Assembly: GCF_003259435.1 (NCBI RefSeq)
Contig: NZ_QLMA01000007.1
Coordinates: 1-64,000 of the forward strand
Direction of reading: 5' to 3'
DNA: 64,000 nt
Source: Chitinophaga dinghuensis
GTDB lineage: Bacteria; Bacteroidota; Bacteroidia; Chitinophagales; Chitinophagaceae
Under the pieces are notes generated by a model that ran no database searches, was not told the DNA's origin, and was given only the letters and a program-made list of their open reading frames with translations. Shown here in pieces: positions 55,730-64,000 of this stretch (within the stretch, counting starts at the first letter, position 1; each line of letters starts with the position of its first letter). Position numbers and translations under genes: made by a program.

Positions 55730-56505
55730 TTGTCAATGATGAAATTATAATCATAGAAGCTTTTGGCTTCCGGGTCGCTGGTGGTAAAGACCTCTTCAAA
55801 TGTTCCTTCTTTCCTGAATTTTCCATCTGCAATCAGGGCCACTCTGTCGCCTGTATATTTAGCACAGGTGAGATCATGTGTGATGATAACAGAGCTGGTA
55901 TTGTATTTTTGTTGTACATCGTTAATCAGCGTAATGATGTCGCCACAGGTGACAGGGTCCAGGCCAGCTGTAGGCTCATCGTACAACATGATTTCTGGTT
56001 GCAAGATGAGGGTACGGGCAATACCAATTCTTTTTTTCTGTCCGCCAGACAGCGCTGCCGGCATCTGATTGATGGACTGTAATAATCCTACATTCTCCAA
56101 TACCTGATTAATTTCTTCATCAATTTCCTTCCTGGTCAAATGGCGTTTATTTCTTACGAGTGGAAATTCGAGATTCTCTTTTACGGTCATACTATCATAT
56201 AGTGCGCTCCCCTGGTAGAGGAATCCAATTTTTAAGCGCAGGTGTTCCAGTTCTTTAACGTTGAGGCGACTTACCTCCTCGCCGGTTACTTTCACGGTCC
56301 CTTTATCTGGTTTCAACAAGCCCGCTATCAGTTTGATCAGAACTGATTTTCCGCTTCCTGAGCGCCCCAGGACCACTACATTTTCTCCTTTAAACAGATC
56401 TAAGTCCATGCCCATGAGTACATCTACCGTATCAAACGACTTACACAGCCCTCTGATACTTATAACGGCGTTATCTTTGTTTATTATTACGGATCTTTTT
56501 TTCAT
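55726..56505 (-). CDS. mlaF: MlaF-like ABC transporter ATPase
   Basis: 259 aa. Walker A GRSGSGKS, Q-loop LYQGSAL, signature LSGGQKKR, Walker B IMLYDEPTAGLDP and switch ITHD are all intact. The sequence after the signature (IGIARTLILQPEI) is of the MlaF/Ttg2A type that drives lipid transport with MlaE and MlaD. Starts 9 nt after the permease reading frame; its end overlaps mlaD by 4 nt (ATGA), so the three are one operon. Confidence 0.92.
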   Translation of the reverse strand: MKKRSVIINKDNAVISIRGLCKSFDTVDVLMGMDLDLFKGENVVVLGRSGSGKSVLIKLIAGLLKPDKGTVKVTGEEVSRLNVKELEHLRLKIGFLYQGSALYDSMTVKENLEFPLVRNKRHLTRKEIDEEINQVLENVGLLQSINQMPAALSGGQKKRIGIARTLILQPEIMLYDEPTAGLDPVTCGDIITLINDVQQKYNTSSVIITHDLTCAKYTGDRVALIADGKFRKEGTFEEVFTTSDPEAKSFYDYNFIIDK

Positions 56506-56514
56506 AAAATTCTA

Positions 56515-57302
56515 TTAAGATGGCCGGAACTGATTAACGATTTGCACAATGATCATTTCCTCAATGAAAATGAGGAACATTGAAATGACGACAGCCATGT
56601 TAGCGGCTTTTCCTACTCCTTGCGTGCCTTTCTCCGCATAATATCCCTGGTAGCATCCTGTGATGCCTATGGAGAAGCCATAAGCCATCGATTTAATCAG
56701 AGAGGCAAGAACATCCAGAGAGGAAATGCTGGTAAACCCATGTTGAAAGAAAGCAATGAAGCTGGTATTTTCATTCTGGTGTACATTCACATAAGCTCCT
56801 AACAGGCCAATGAATGCCATGTATACCATTAGCATGGGATTCACAGAGTCAAAGCGGTTACGCGACTTACTACGAGAAATTTGAAAGGATTGGTGGCAGA
56901 AACTTCCATTGCTTCGATTTGTTCTGTCACTTTCATGGAGCCTAGTTCGGCGCCTATATTAGATCCAACTTTCCCCGCAACAATCAAAGAGGTGATTAAA
57001 GGGGCTAATGCCCTTACAATGGCAATGGAAATAAGTCCTGGTAGCCATGAAGTAGCGCCGAACTCTGCTAATGATGGCCGCGATTGCTTGGTAAAAACAA
57101 GTCCTGTTATAAAACCTGTAAGTGAGACGAGGGCGAGTGATCTGTATCCTATGTTATAGCATTGCCGGGCAATTTCACGCCATTCATAGGGCGGTCTGAT
57201 CAATTCATAAAAGTATCTGCCAATGAATCTGCAAACACGGAATAGGTCTGTCGCCAAATCCGTGTAAACCATGAATATCCCTTTAGGTCGAGCAGATTTC
57301 AT
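56515..57302 (-). pseudogene. mlaE: MlaE-like permease split by a -1 frameshift
   Basis: Two overlapping minus-strand frames (57302-56841, 153 aa; 56844-56515, 109 aa) together cover a full MlaE of about 260 aa. The first ends in the conserved GSMKVTEQIEAMEVSATNPF then LVVSRVTALTL-stop. The second resumes at once with VNPMLMVYMAFIGLLGAYV. The junction reads CTGTGAATCC, where the G of CTG also starts the next frame. There is no slippery heptamer. A sequencing error, a real inactivating shift or coupled two-chain translation are possible. The rest of the operon is intact. Confidence 0.75.
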
Positions 57303-57451
57303 AGTGCCAACTTTACTACAAAATTAATCTTGTATTTGCCCATAGACAATGAGATGGGTCAGGGTTTCGAATGATTCCTGTCATTATTCAGAGAAGAAAT
57401 TGTAGCTACCTTCACATCGTAAGTTCTTTCTTCACAATCAATTATATTGGT

Positions 57452-58264
57452 ATGAACCCGATACTTGTTGCGACAGACTTTTCTCCGGCTGCTCAAAATG
57501 CAGCAGACTATGCAGTAGATCTGGCACTAGCCCTGAATAAGGAAGTGGTACTTATAAATGTGTACACTTATCCCATTTCTTATAATGAAGTTCCTGTGAT
57601 GGTACCTGTTGAAGAAATAGAACAGGGGATTCATGCTGAATTGAAGAAATGGAAAGAGTCTTTGAGCCTTAAAGCACAGGGGAAAATAAGTATTGAAATG
57701 GAAGAAAGTATAGGGACATTTTATTCCGGCCTCCAGGATGTGTGTGATCGTCTGCAACCGTACATGGTAATCATGGGCAGCCAGGGCTCTACTGCTGCGG
57801 AACGTTTACTTTTAGGAGGACATACTGTCTACACCATGCGACATCTCAAATGGCCTGTAATGGCTGTTCCTGTCAATGCCCATTTTACGGATATAAGAAA
57901 TGTCGGGCTGGCATGCGATCTCAGTAAGCCTGCATCTATACCTGTAGAACGGATTAAAGCGCTATTGAATGATTTTCATGCCGAACTCCATATCCTTAAT
58001 ATTGAAGGGAAACATCAGGCTTTACATGATTCTCTGGTGGCATCTTTCAGATTAATCAATCTGTTTGGAGAATTGGAACCCCAGTATCATTATGTTAAGA
58101 ATAAGCATATAGATGAAGCGCTCATGGAGGTCACAGTGAAGAATGATATCCAGCTCCTGATAGTGTTACCTCAACATCATCATTTGCTGGATTCTCTGGC
58201 ACATAAAAGCCATACACGACATTTGACGATGCGTTGTCCGGCGCCGCTACTGGCGCTGCAATAA
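57452..58264 (+). CDS. Tandem universal stress protein
   Basis: 270 aa from the ATG at 57452, which gives the proper Usp start MNPILVATDFSPAAQNAADY; the longer frame (57371) adds a non-conserved leader. Two Usp domains. The first ends with the ATP-binding motif MGSQGSTAAERLLLGGHTVY; the second (from about residue 150, NVGLACDLSKPASIPVERI) lacks the full G-2x-G-9x-G motif. Typical Bacteroidota stress protein. Stands alone after the Mla operon (divergent). Confidence 0.9.
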   Translation: MNPILVATDFSPAAQNAADYAVDLALALNKEVVLINVYTYPISYNEVPVMVPVEEIEQGIHAELKKWKESLSLKAQGKISIEMEESIGTFYSGLQDVCDRLQPYMVIMGSQGSTAAERLLLGGHTVYTMRHLKWPVMAVPVNAHFTDIRNVGLACDLSKPASIPVERIKALLNDFHAELHILNIEGKHQALHDSLVASFRLINLFGELEPQYHYVKNKHIDEALMEVTVKNDIQLLIVLPQHHHLLDSLAHKSHTRHLTMRCPAPLLALQ

Positions 58265-58350
58265 GACGGCAGATGGTTATGAAAAAAGTCATATGTTTAC
58301 GCTCATGACAAATCATGGTTCTCCCACAAGAACACCAGCTAGTATAACTT

Positions 58351-58722
58351 ATGACATTGCCTAAGAAAGGATTACGCAACATTACCGTGGAAAGAAGGAA
58401 GTATGCTTATAGCGTTACCGGAACAGATGGCGGATTATCACTCAGTATTATTCCACGTAGCCGGCAAGATAATCTATTAACTGCCGCATTTGATTACCAT
58501 TCAGTGCCGAAGAATAGTAAGGTACTGCCAAATAGGATCAGTATCACATCTCATTTGGAAGGTTTGACTATTACGGGATATGTTGTTCGACAGGTAATTC
58601 TGTACGCACTGGCTACGGGATGGGACCCACAGTTAAAAGGAGGTTTGATGAGGCTGGGAAGGCTGGATGATAAAATAGATTTGAGATTACCTCATTGTGA
58701 TACAAATGAAGACTCCGACTAG
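58351..58722 (+). CDS. Conserved hypothetical protein
   Basis: 123 aa, basic. Starts with RNITVERRKYAYSV, has a central beta segment (LSLSIIPRSRQDNLLTAAFD) and ends with ITGYVVRQVILYALATGWDP. The layout of a strand pair followed by a VRQxIxxALxxGWxP helix matches a widespread small hypothetical family of unknown role. No operon partner; 86 nt after the stress protein gene. Confidence 0.65.
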   Translation: MTLPKKGLRNITVERRKYAYSVTGTDGGLSLSIIPRSRQDNLLTAAFDYHSVPKNSKVLPNRISITSHLEGLTITGYVVRQVILYALATGWDPQLKGGLMRLGRLDDKIDLRLPHCDTNEDSD

Positions 58723-58872
58723 CGGCACCCATTCCTGCTACGAAAATTCAAGATGCATCTCTGCAATAGCTGTGAAGGAAAGAAATGTTGTATAATACGT
58801 TATATGTAAATACAGATAATAAAGAGACGCGGAGTTCCCGTGCAGGAATGGATGTTAATAGCAACGCTAGAT

Positions 58873-60180
58873 TCAATGTGTCTTTTCGGTATGGTATACA
58901 ATACTATCTGATGGCGCTTCTTTTCTGTCGAACATGCCATAATCCCTGACTACCTGCGCAATGCGCAGATGATAATCCTTGAAAACAGAATTCCTTCCTT
59001 TTGCCTGTGCTGCTCTGTGTAGCTCTAAGTTTCTCCATTGCTGAATGGCTTTTTCATCTGACCAGAAGGATAACGATAATATTTTTTCAGGATGATAAAT
59101 GCTTTGAAACCTTTCTATGGAAATGAAACCTGGCATCTTCTCCAGCTCCGGTTTCAGGCTGGCCGCGATGTTCAGGTATTCGGCTTTAGTATCGCTATTG
59201 GATGGTATCACTTCAAATATCACCGCAATGGGATGGCTATTGGCAGAGTGCCTGTTGTGGCCATTTTGAAGGAAGGTGAGTACTTCCTGGTATAGTTGAA
59301 AGCGATTATTTTCTAAATGCATCACATGGGTACCTTTTCCAATAACAACGTATCGCTTTTCGCTGGTATGTTCCAGCGAGGTGAATAGTTTTTCAGCATC
59401 GGTATGATTAGGGTACGCATCCCATTCTCCTCTGATGATTAAGGTGGGGGCTTTTATTTCGGCAGGATTATAATAGGACTTTCCGTGCATTAGATCTGCC
59501 ACATCCTGGAAAGATCCAGCGGGAAAACGCACGCTGTCCGACTGGTATTTATTCGCCAGCGGATCTGATTGTAACCATTGACAGCCCCAGGTTTCAATTA
59601 TTTCTTTTTCCAGTACGCAGTCGTTCCCTGCAGGGGTAAGAGCTGCCATGTCCGCTATCCTTTGTTGTGGCGTCATCTCCCTGTAGGCTTCAGGGATATG
59701 TTCCGCAACTGTGTTATCGTGTCTTTCTGTAATAGCGGCAAACAATACTAATCTGGCTATTTTCTCCGGGAATCTGCTCGCATACAATGCGCCTACGGAG
59801 CCTCCCCATGAGTGGGCAATTAAGTAAATTTTATCTTTCCCTGTTTTCTGCAAAATGTAGTTGACGGCTTTGTCAACATCCAGGTATACTTCTTTTGCGC
59901 TTCCAACTACTTTCCCATGGGCATTTTCCTCTTCCATCTCCGGGTAACGATCGGCGTTGCCATAGCCGAGGAAATCGAGCGCATAAGTATTATAACCATT
60001 TTCAGATAAATGATCCATCCAGGAATGACCATTCATTTTGAACCCAAAGGCCAGTTGGGAAGGAAATGAATTTCCATGTAGGAATAATATAGGGTAATCA
60101 TTTGAAAGCACAGCAGGAGATTGGTGTGTAATAGCTATTTGCAGGCCTGAAAGGCGACTTGCTGTTTTTAATATTTTCAT
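58873..60180 (-). CDS. Alpha/beta hydrolase fused to an antibiotic-biosynthesis-monooxygenase (ABM) domain
   Basis: 435 aa. Hydrolase (about 1-300): oxyanion segment PILFLHGNSFPSQL, nucleophile elbow AHSWGGS, acid RGEWDAYPNH, His GKGTHVMH. ABM-type domain (about 315-420): HPIAVIFEVIPSNSDTKAEY, EKMPGFISIERFQSIYHPEK, LSFWSDEKAIQQWRNLELHR. Both are normally separate proteins. No signal peptide. Divergent from an ArsR-type regulator (105-nt shared promoter region), which probably controls it. Substrate unknown; a cofactor-free oxygenase/hydrolase pair acting on one molecule is a reasonable guess. Confidence 0.87.
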   Translation of the reverse strand: MKILKTASRLSGLQIAITHQSPAVLSNDYPILFLHGNSFPSQLAFGFKMNGHSWMDHLSENGYNTYALDFLGYGNADRYPEMEEENAHGKVVGSAKEVYLDVDKAVNYILQKTGKDKIYLIAHSWGGSVGALYASRFPEKIARLVLFAAITERHDNTVAEHIPEAYREMTPQQRIADMAALTPAGNDCVLEKEIIETWGCQWLQSDPLANKYQSDSVRFPAGSFQDVADLMHGKSYYNPAEIKAPTLIIRGEWDAYPNHTDAEKLFTSLEHTSEKRYVVIGKGTHVMHLENNRFQLYQEVLTFLQNGHNRHSANSHPIAVIFEVIPSNSDTKAEYLNIAASLKPELEKMPGFISIERFQSIYHPEKILSLSFWSDEKAIQQWRNLELHRAAQAKGRNSVFKDYHLRIAQVVRDYGMFDRKEAPSDSIVYHTEKTH

Positions 60181-60297
60181 CTTGAATAAATTTTTTGCAT
60201 AAGATTATTTTGCTTCTCATGCGTTTCAATTGTTGCCTCAAAGCTAGTTTTTCGTTAATTTTAATACTTCATTCACGGCTTAACAATGATTGTTAAT

Positions 60298-60975
60298 ATG
60301 GAAAATCAGTTCAGCGACTTAACCTCCTTAATTGGCGATCCCATACGCAGTATGGTGCTATGGACGCTCCTGGATGGAAGAGCTTATACTGCCATGGAAC
60401 TGGCTACCTGCACCGGTACCTCCGCGCAGAATATGAGCATGCATTTAAGTAAGTTGTTGAAAGCGGACTTATTGGTGGTGGAGAGTCAGGGTAGACATAG
60501 ATATTATCGTTTTTCCAGGCAGGAAGTGGCTTATGCTATTGAGGCGCTGGCCAATTTGATTCCTCATAAGAAAGAAGCTAAGATATTGGCCAACATCAGT
60601 ACAGATATAAAATACTGCAGAACATGTTACGATCATCTGGCCGGAAAAGTAGGAGTATTGATTACAGAAAGATTAACCGCTGATAATATCATTGCGCTAC
60701 AGGATAAATCGTATATCCTTACCCGTAAGGGCGACCGGTTCTTTCAGGATTTGGGAATAGATTTTAATGTGCTGAAAACTAAAAGGCGCGCTTTGGCAAT
60801 TCCTTGCCTGGACTGGAGCGAACGTAGGTATCATCTCGCAGGCGCACTGGGGGCGGCGTTGTTGGATAAGATGCTGGAGGCCGACTGGATCAGGAGAAAG
60901 AAAGATTCAAGAGCCATCATCATCACGTCTACAGGCAGCGGAGCGTTATATAAGCAATTTAAAGTGGAAGTCTAG
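60298..60975 (+). CDS. ArsR-type winged-helix regulator
   Basis: 225 aa from the ATG at 60298 (another ATG at 60286). N-terminal winged helix: SLIGDPIRSMVLWTLLDGRA, YTAMELATCTGTSAQNMSMH, LSKLLKADLLVVESQGRHRY. The C-terminal half (about 100-225) has a CRTCYDHLAGKVG segment and a second HTH-like region ending in ALYKQF, the layout of long ArsR regulators such as the YczG/CmtR-like group. It likely represses the divergent hydrolase-ABM gene. Confidence 0.87.
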   Translation: MENQFSDLTSLIGDPIRSMVLWTLLDGRAYTAMELATCTGTSAQNMSMHLSKLLKADLLVVESQGRHRYYRFSRQEVAYAIEALANLIPHKKEAKILANISTDIKYCRTCYDHLAGKVGVLITERLTADNIIALQDKSYILTRKGDRFFQDLGIDFNVLKTKRRALAIPCLDWSERRYHLAGALGAALLDKMLEADWIRRKKDSRAIIITSTGSGALYKQFKVEV

Positions 60976-61087
60976 CAGAAGAATTCTTTTGATTTTCGTA
61001 GTGGGGGCGCCGTTAGTGCGTACTGCACTTGTAAAGTTAAGGTGCAGGCCTTCCGTCAATTTTATTCCGATCGATATCATTGATAAG

Positions 61088-61123
61088 AAAAGTCGCATGA
61101 ATCCAGTATTTATGCGACTTTTC
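61088..61123. terminator. Terminator after the ArsR-type gene
   Basis: AAAAGTCGCAT (61088-61098) pairs perfectly with ATGCGACTTTT (61112-61122) around a 13-nt loop, with a T-run formed by the stem end. Confidence 0.7.
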
Positions 61124-61241
61124 AGTTTGACGATCACGTGTAATCCAGAAATAAATGGCGCTGAAATACACTCACTGGGGATATTTTAGGTATGTTGTTT
61201 AAGTTTTATATGTATTTTGCCGAAAATAAATCCCTATACCT

Positions 61242-61802
61242 ATGAGCGATACAGAAAAACCTGTACTGGAGAATCCTATTAAGATAGGCCCAATAATTGG
61301 TCTTATTGTGTTTTTTAGCCTTGCTAGAGGATGCTATTCCAGTCACAAATCTGATCATGCAGAGTCGGGTCATGTACCTTTGTTAAAGCAGATGTTAGTT
61401 GATAAGTCCGCCACTATTGCGAAGATAAACCCTTCCTATAAAGAAGTTACCGTGAAGATCATGCATGTGCCTATGAAGCATTATGAAGTGAGCTACACTT
61501 ACTGGGCGGATGGGGCACATAGTGGCACGAGGACTTTGTCGGAGCCGCCTACCAGCTTAGAGATGCCGATATATTATGCGAAGTCGGATCCAGATGTCAG
61601 TTCTTTTGATCCGGAAGCGGATATCAAAAAGATTCAATCCGATGCCAGTTCCAATTCTAACCTGTACTGGAGTATAGGATGGGCAACTTTTGGGGTGCTG
61701 GGCCTTTTAGGCTGGATATCCGAGATAAGGAAGTACCGGAAAGCAAAGAAAGCGATCAAAGATGCAGAAGAGACAGCATATCAGAAAGCAGTTAATTACT
61801 AA
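61242..61802 (+). CDS. Hypothetical membrane protein, two TM helices
   Basis: 186 aa. TM1 at about 16-33 (IGPIIGLIVFFSLARGC), an extracytoplasmic domain of about 100 aa (VTVKIMHVPMKHYEVSYTYW), TM2 at about 145-163 (WSIGWATFGVLGLLGWI) and a basic cytoplasmic tail (RKYRKAKKAIKDAEE). No family recognised. Isolated gene with its own downstream hairpin. Confidence 0.6.
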   Translation: MSDTEKPVLENPIKIGPIIGLIVFFSLARGCYSSHKSDHAESGHVPLLKQMLVDKSATIAKINPSYKEVTVKIMHVPMKHYEVSYTYWADGAHSGTRTLSEPPTSLEMPIYYAKSDPDVSSFDPEADIKKIQSDASSNSNLYWSIGWATFGVLGLLGWISEIRKYRKAKKAIKDAEETAYQKAVNY

Positions 61803-61841
61803 TGAAATAATCATTGAAGTAAAGATTTCTATGTGAAAAAT

Positions 61842-61884
61842 AAGCAGATGGCCCTGATGTCGCAGACATCAGGGCCATCTGCTT
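61842..61884. terminator. 20-bp perfect hairpin, probable terminator
   Basis: AAGCAGATGGCCCTGATGTC (61842-61861) pairs without mismatch with 61865-61884 around a 3-nt GCA loop. It lies 40 nt after the membrane-protein stop. The T-run is short, so function as a terminator is likely but not certain. Confidence 0.6.
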
Positions 61885-62056
61885 AACGCAATTGTTAAGA
61901 CAGTCTGATGAGCAAGAAAGAAATCAGACGATCTTATCTTCACTTGTTAGCAACTGGAAAAGATTATGCAGTGAAATCAATCAGATTGATTAATTTTTCT
62001 GTAAAATCGCGAGGTAGCATATCAACGCATCTGGCAATCAATCGCATTTCATTAGC

Positions 62057-62929
62057 ATGGACAGAAAGACTATCTTTTTACTATTATTGGTATTGGGAAC
62101 CGCATTTTGGGGAATATCTTTTCCCATTACGAAATTGGCTATCACTAGTAGTTCATCCTCTACATTCCTCTGTTATCGTTTTATTGCGGCGACATTAATT
62201 TTATCGATCGTTTTTGCGAAGTATTTCCGGCAAACAGACTGGAAGACTATTAAGGCGGGAATAGGATTATCCTTGCCGCTCACTTTCGGTATCTACCTGG
62301 TCACAGTGGGTATGCAGTATACAACAGCCTCTCAATGCGCATTTGTGGCGGGTATGAGCGTGGTGATGGTACCAGTTTTGAAAGTAATACTGTACCGATC
62401 TGCCATCCCAATTAAAACGTGGTTGGCTGCGCTGGTGGCATTGACAGGGTTATTTATCATATCTATTAAAGGGGCCATGACTATCTATATCGGGGATCTG
62501 TATACATTGATCGGCGCTGCCGGGTTTGCCCTTTATCTCATTCGTGTAGAACAACAAGCGCACCTGAAAAGTATCATACCTACTATTGTGCCCATGTTTG
62601 CCGGTTGTGCGATCATCACCGCCATTGTTGCCCTGTTTGATAGTGGGGCCGACTGGTATCCTCAAAGTTCCTCCTTCTGGACAGGCATTGTCTACTGTTC
62701 CTTGTTTTCTACGGCTTTTACGTATACTGTTTCCAATATGGCACAACGATATATCAGCTCAGAAAGAGTAGCCGTAATTTACCTGTTTGAGCCTGTATTT
62801 GCAGCTATCTCAGCTTATTTTATATTAGACGAGCCATTGACCTTTCGTTTATTATTAGGAGGCAGTTTAATATTTGCGGCAACATTGATTGCAGAAATAA
62901 ATTTTTCAAAGCGATCTTTGATTAAATAA
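62057..62929 (+). CDS. EamA/DMT-family transporter
   Basis: 290 aa, ten predicted membrane helices in two EamA repeats (about 7-140 and 150-285). Typical motifs: GTAFWGISFPITKLAI at the start, LPLTFGIYLVTVGMQYTTAS and FVAGMSVVMVPVLKVIL in repeat 1, SLFSTAFTYTVSNMAQRYIS then VAVIYLFEPVFAAISAYFI and LDEPLTFRLLLGGSLIF in repeat 2. Exports or imports small metabolites; substrate not predictable. An ORF starting at 61908 overlaps its 5' end in another frame and is not supported. Confidence 0.92.
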   Translation: MDRKTIFLLLLVLGTAFWGISFPITKLAITSSSSSTFLCYRFIAATLILSIVFAKYFRQTDWKTIKAGIGLSLPLTFGIYLVTVGMQYTTASQCAFVAGMSVVMVPVLKVILYRSAIPIKTWLAALVALTGLFIISIKGAMTIYIGDLYTLIGAAGFALYLIRVEQQAHLKSIIPTIVPMFAGCAIITAIVALFDSGADWYPQSSSFWTGIVYCSLFSTAFTYTVSNMAQRYISSERVAVIYLFEPVFAAISAYFILDEPLTFRLLLGGSLIFAATLIAEINFSKRSLIK

Positions 62930-62994
62930 TTGTGGTCAGCATAAGATTAAGAATTCGAAATAAAAGTAATTGAAGATTTGTAAATGAGTTAATT

Positions 62995-63429
62995 ATGAAA
63001 TTGGAAGATATCGAAGACATGATAATTACAAAAGAAAAGGAGTATTGGTCAAAGGGATCGGAAGACAAAATAGCGTATTCAAAATATGTCCAGTATATCA
63101 CCAATTCAGATTATTTCGTCTGGGTCGAAGAAACATCAGCTGGGATCGAAGCATTACAACTTATTGATAAATATCCAGATTCTGTCAGAGAGCGGGTGTT
63201 AAATGCGCATAATAAGAAGAAGGCATGCGCTGATTATAATCAGATAGGAGACTATTATGAAATGATACTCTTTTATTTGGATGGCTCCGGTCATATCGAT
63301 GTCCAGATTCAAAAAACGACTACTAAGGAACATTTGTGGGAGTTATTGCAGCTGGCCAATTTTGTCGAAGCTAATTTGATGATCAGTGGCGATATCATCA
63401 TAAATGAAAGCGTCATAGCGAACCTGTAG
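62995..63429 (+). CDS. Hypothetical protein
   Basis: 144 aa, cytoplasmic, acidic and helical: MKLEDIEDMIITKEKEYWSK, YVWVEETSAGIEALQLIDKY region, then a beta hairpin (MILFYLDGSGHIDVQIQK) and a helix (EHLWELLQLANFVEANL). No family recognised. 65 nt after the EamA gene on the same strand. Confidence 0.6.
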   Translation: MKLEDIEDMIITKEKEYWSKGSEDKIAYSKYVQYITNSDYFVWVEETSAGIEALQLIDKYPDSVRERVLNAHNKKKACADYNQIGDYYEMILFYLDGSGHIDVQIQKTTTKEHLWELLQLANFVEANLMISGDIIINESVIANL

Positions 63430-64000
63430 TAATACTCCAGGTTCTTATTACTGGCTATATTTTAAAAGCATTGGAAAGGTTTAAGCGTAATCTTTCTCAT
63501 CTGCCTCGGGGGCTAGTTACCCCTTAACCAGCCCTACTGGTTTTAAAAACTCCGTATTTCTACTTAGAAAATCGCCTGTCAGTCTACCTAGCTTTGCTGT
63601 ATATCAAACTTGATTGTTCCGCTAATGAACATACCTATAGGGGATTATAGGGCCAGGCGATTTCAAAATTGTTATGATAGTAAAGCGGGCGCCCGCTTTA
63701 CTATTCAGCCTGGTACATAAGAACTTCCGATGGAAAACGCAAGACTGCTCCTGCATTGTATTGGTTACCAGGAAAGCGTTACATTTTCGTATATTTATGC
63801 AAAGGGTGAGAATATACCTCGCCAGGATGTCCATGGCATCTGGTATTTATTTAGAGGCAATAGCCTTACCGCCTCCCAATGCCGACCTAATAAGCGTAAA
63901 ATTAATCCCATTCCCCATGAATATTGTAGCAGCTGTCAGCAATTACCCAATACTTCGAAGCATAATAAGTATCGCCATTTTTTTAGGCGTTACTGTTAGT
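63430..64000. other. Right-edge intergenic region
   Basis: No supported gene. It contains a short hairpin AACCAG/CTGGTT (63526-63542) followed by T, and the 28-bp palindrome listed separately. The 89-codon + strand ORF (63730-63999) reads as non-coding (many Cys, His and Arg, no motif). Confidence 0.35.
63677..63704. repeat. 28-bp perfect palindrome
   Basis: ATAGTAAAGCGGGC joined to its exact reverse complement with no spacer. The GC-rich centre could form a cruciform or act as a terminator stem in either direction (T/A-rich ends). No gene ends within 240 nt on the left. Confidence 0.5.

Noticed and set aside
58730-58851. Inverted pair CATTCCTGC / GCAGGAATG 110 nt apart
   Set aside because: Nine bases at this distance are expected by chance at this scale and nothing lies between them to suggest an insertion element.
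61908-62198. Plus-strand ORF of 96 codons before the EamA gene
   Set aside because: Overlaps the first 47 codons of a confident membrane transporter in a different frame and has no domain.
63730-63999. Plus-strand ORF of 89 codons at the right edge
   Set aside because: Composition is unlike neighbouring proteins and no start signal or motif is visible.
1-64000. CRISPR array, rRNA or replication origin
   Set aside because: I saw no regularly spaced repeats with unique spacers, no conserved rRNA segments and no DnaA-box cluster with dnaA/parAB-type genes.

Overview
The window comes from a Bacteroidota bacterium, most probably the Chitinophagaceae (Chitinophaga-like). Supporting marks are a type IX secretion (T9SS) C-terminal sorting domain on a metalloprotease, Bacteroidota-type surface lipoproteins of the DUF4465 and DUF5074 groups, WG-repeat proteins, DUF5977 and PA14/RHS surface giants, a Bacteroidota-style tyrosine recombinase, and almost no Shine-Dalgarno sequences. 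This placement is inferred from gene families; no rRNA or complete tRNA is present.

Layout. (1) 1-4.0 kb is AT-rich accessory DNA: a truncated unknown gene, a strongly folded inverted-repeat element (585-728), a long AT palindrome in front of a small HTH gene, an unknown 321-aa protein and a mobile-element type RadC/JAB protein. (2) 4.0-24.5 kb is one + strand operon: an outer-membrane-barrel-like protein, a secreted FN3-like protein, a 2.2-kaa PA14/DUF5977 surface giant, a 408-aa companion, and a 2.8-kaa Rhs/YD-repeat protein with a nuclease-like tip, followed 4 nt later by an Imm26 immunity gene. (3) 24.5-27.2 kb holds DUF416 and orphan small or lipoprotein genes and a gene remnant. (4) 27.3-34 kb is a defence and integration zone: a single-chain ATPase-TOPRIM protein (fused PARIS-like), a tyrosine integrase, and three direct copies of an 18-nt tRNA-3'-end-like sequence. 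The first two copies bracket a DUF262/HNH (GmrSD-like) gene, and 12-bp-period repeats sit beside them. (5) 34-45 kb is chromosome-like: a six-hairpin glycosidase, an SMI1/KNR4 protein, an HxlR regulator, a truncated haemoglobin, an NTF2-like protein, a WG-repeat protein, a serine hydrolase, an AraC regulator, an NmrA-like reductase and a VOC protein. (6) 45.1-51.3 kb is a cobalamin-riboswitch operon of surface lipoproteins (two paralogues, a DUF4465 protein, a DUF5074 propeller) without a TonB-dependent transporter. (7) 51.3-64 kb carries a T9SS-exported reprolysin-like protease, an Mla-type lipid-transport operon whose permease is split by a frameshift, a universal stress protein, an alpha/beta hydrolase-ABM fusion divergent from an ArsR-type regulator, an EamA transporter and several hypotheticals.

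How it works together. The Rhs operon looks like a self-contained, Sec-exported surface toxin system with its own barrel protein and immunity gene. The fused ATPase-TOPRIM and DUF262 genes look like phage-defence cargo gathered at a tRNA-derived attachment site. The riboswitch operon is probably a B12-scavenging surface complex that relies on a transporter encoded elsewhere.
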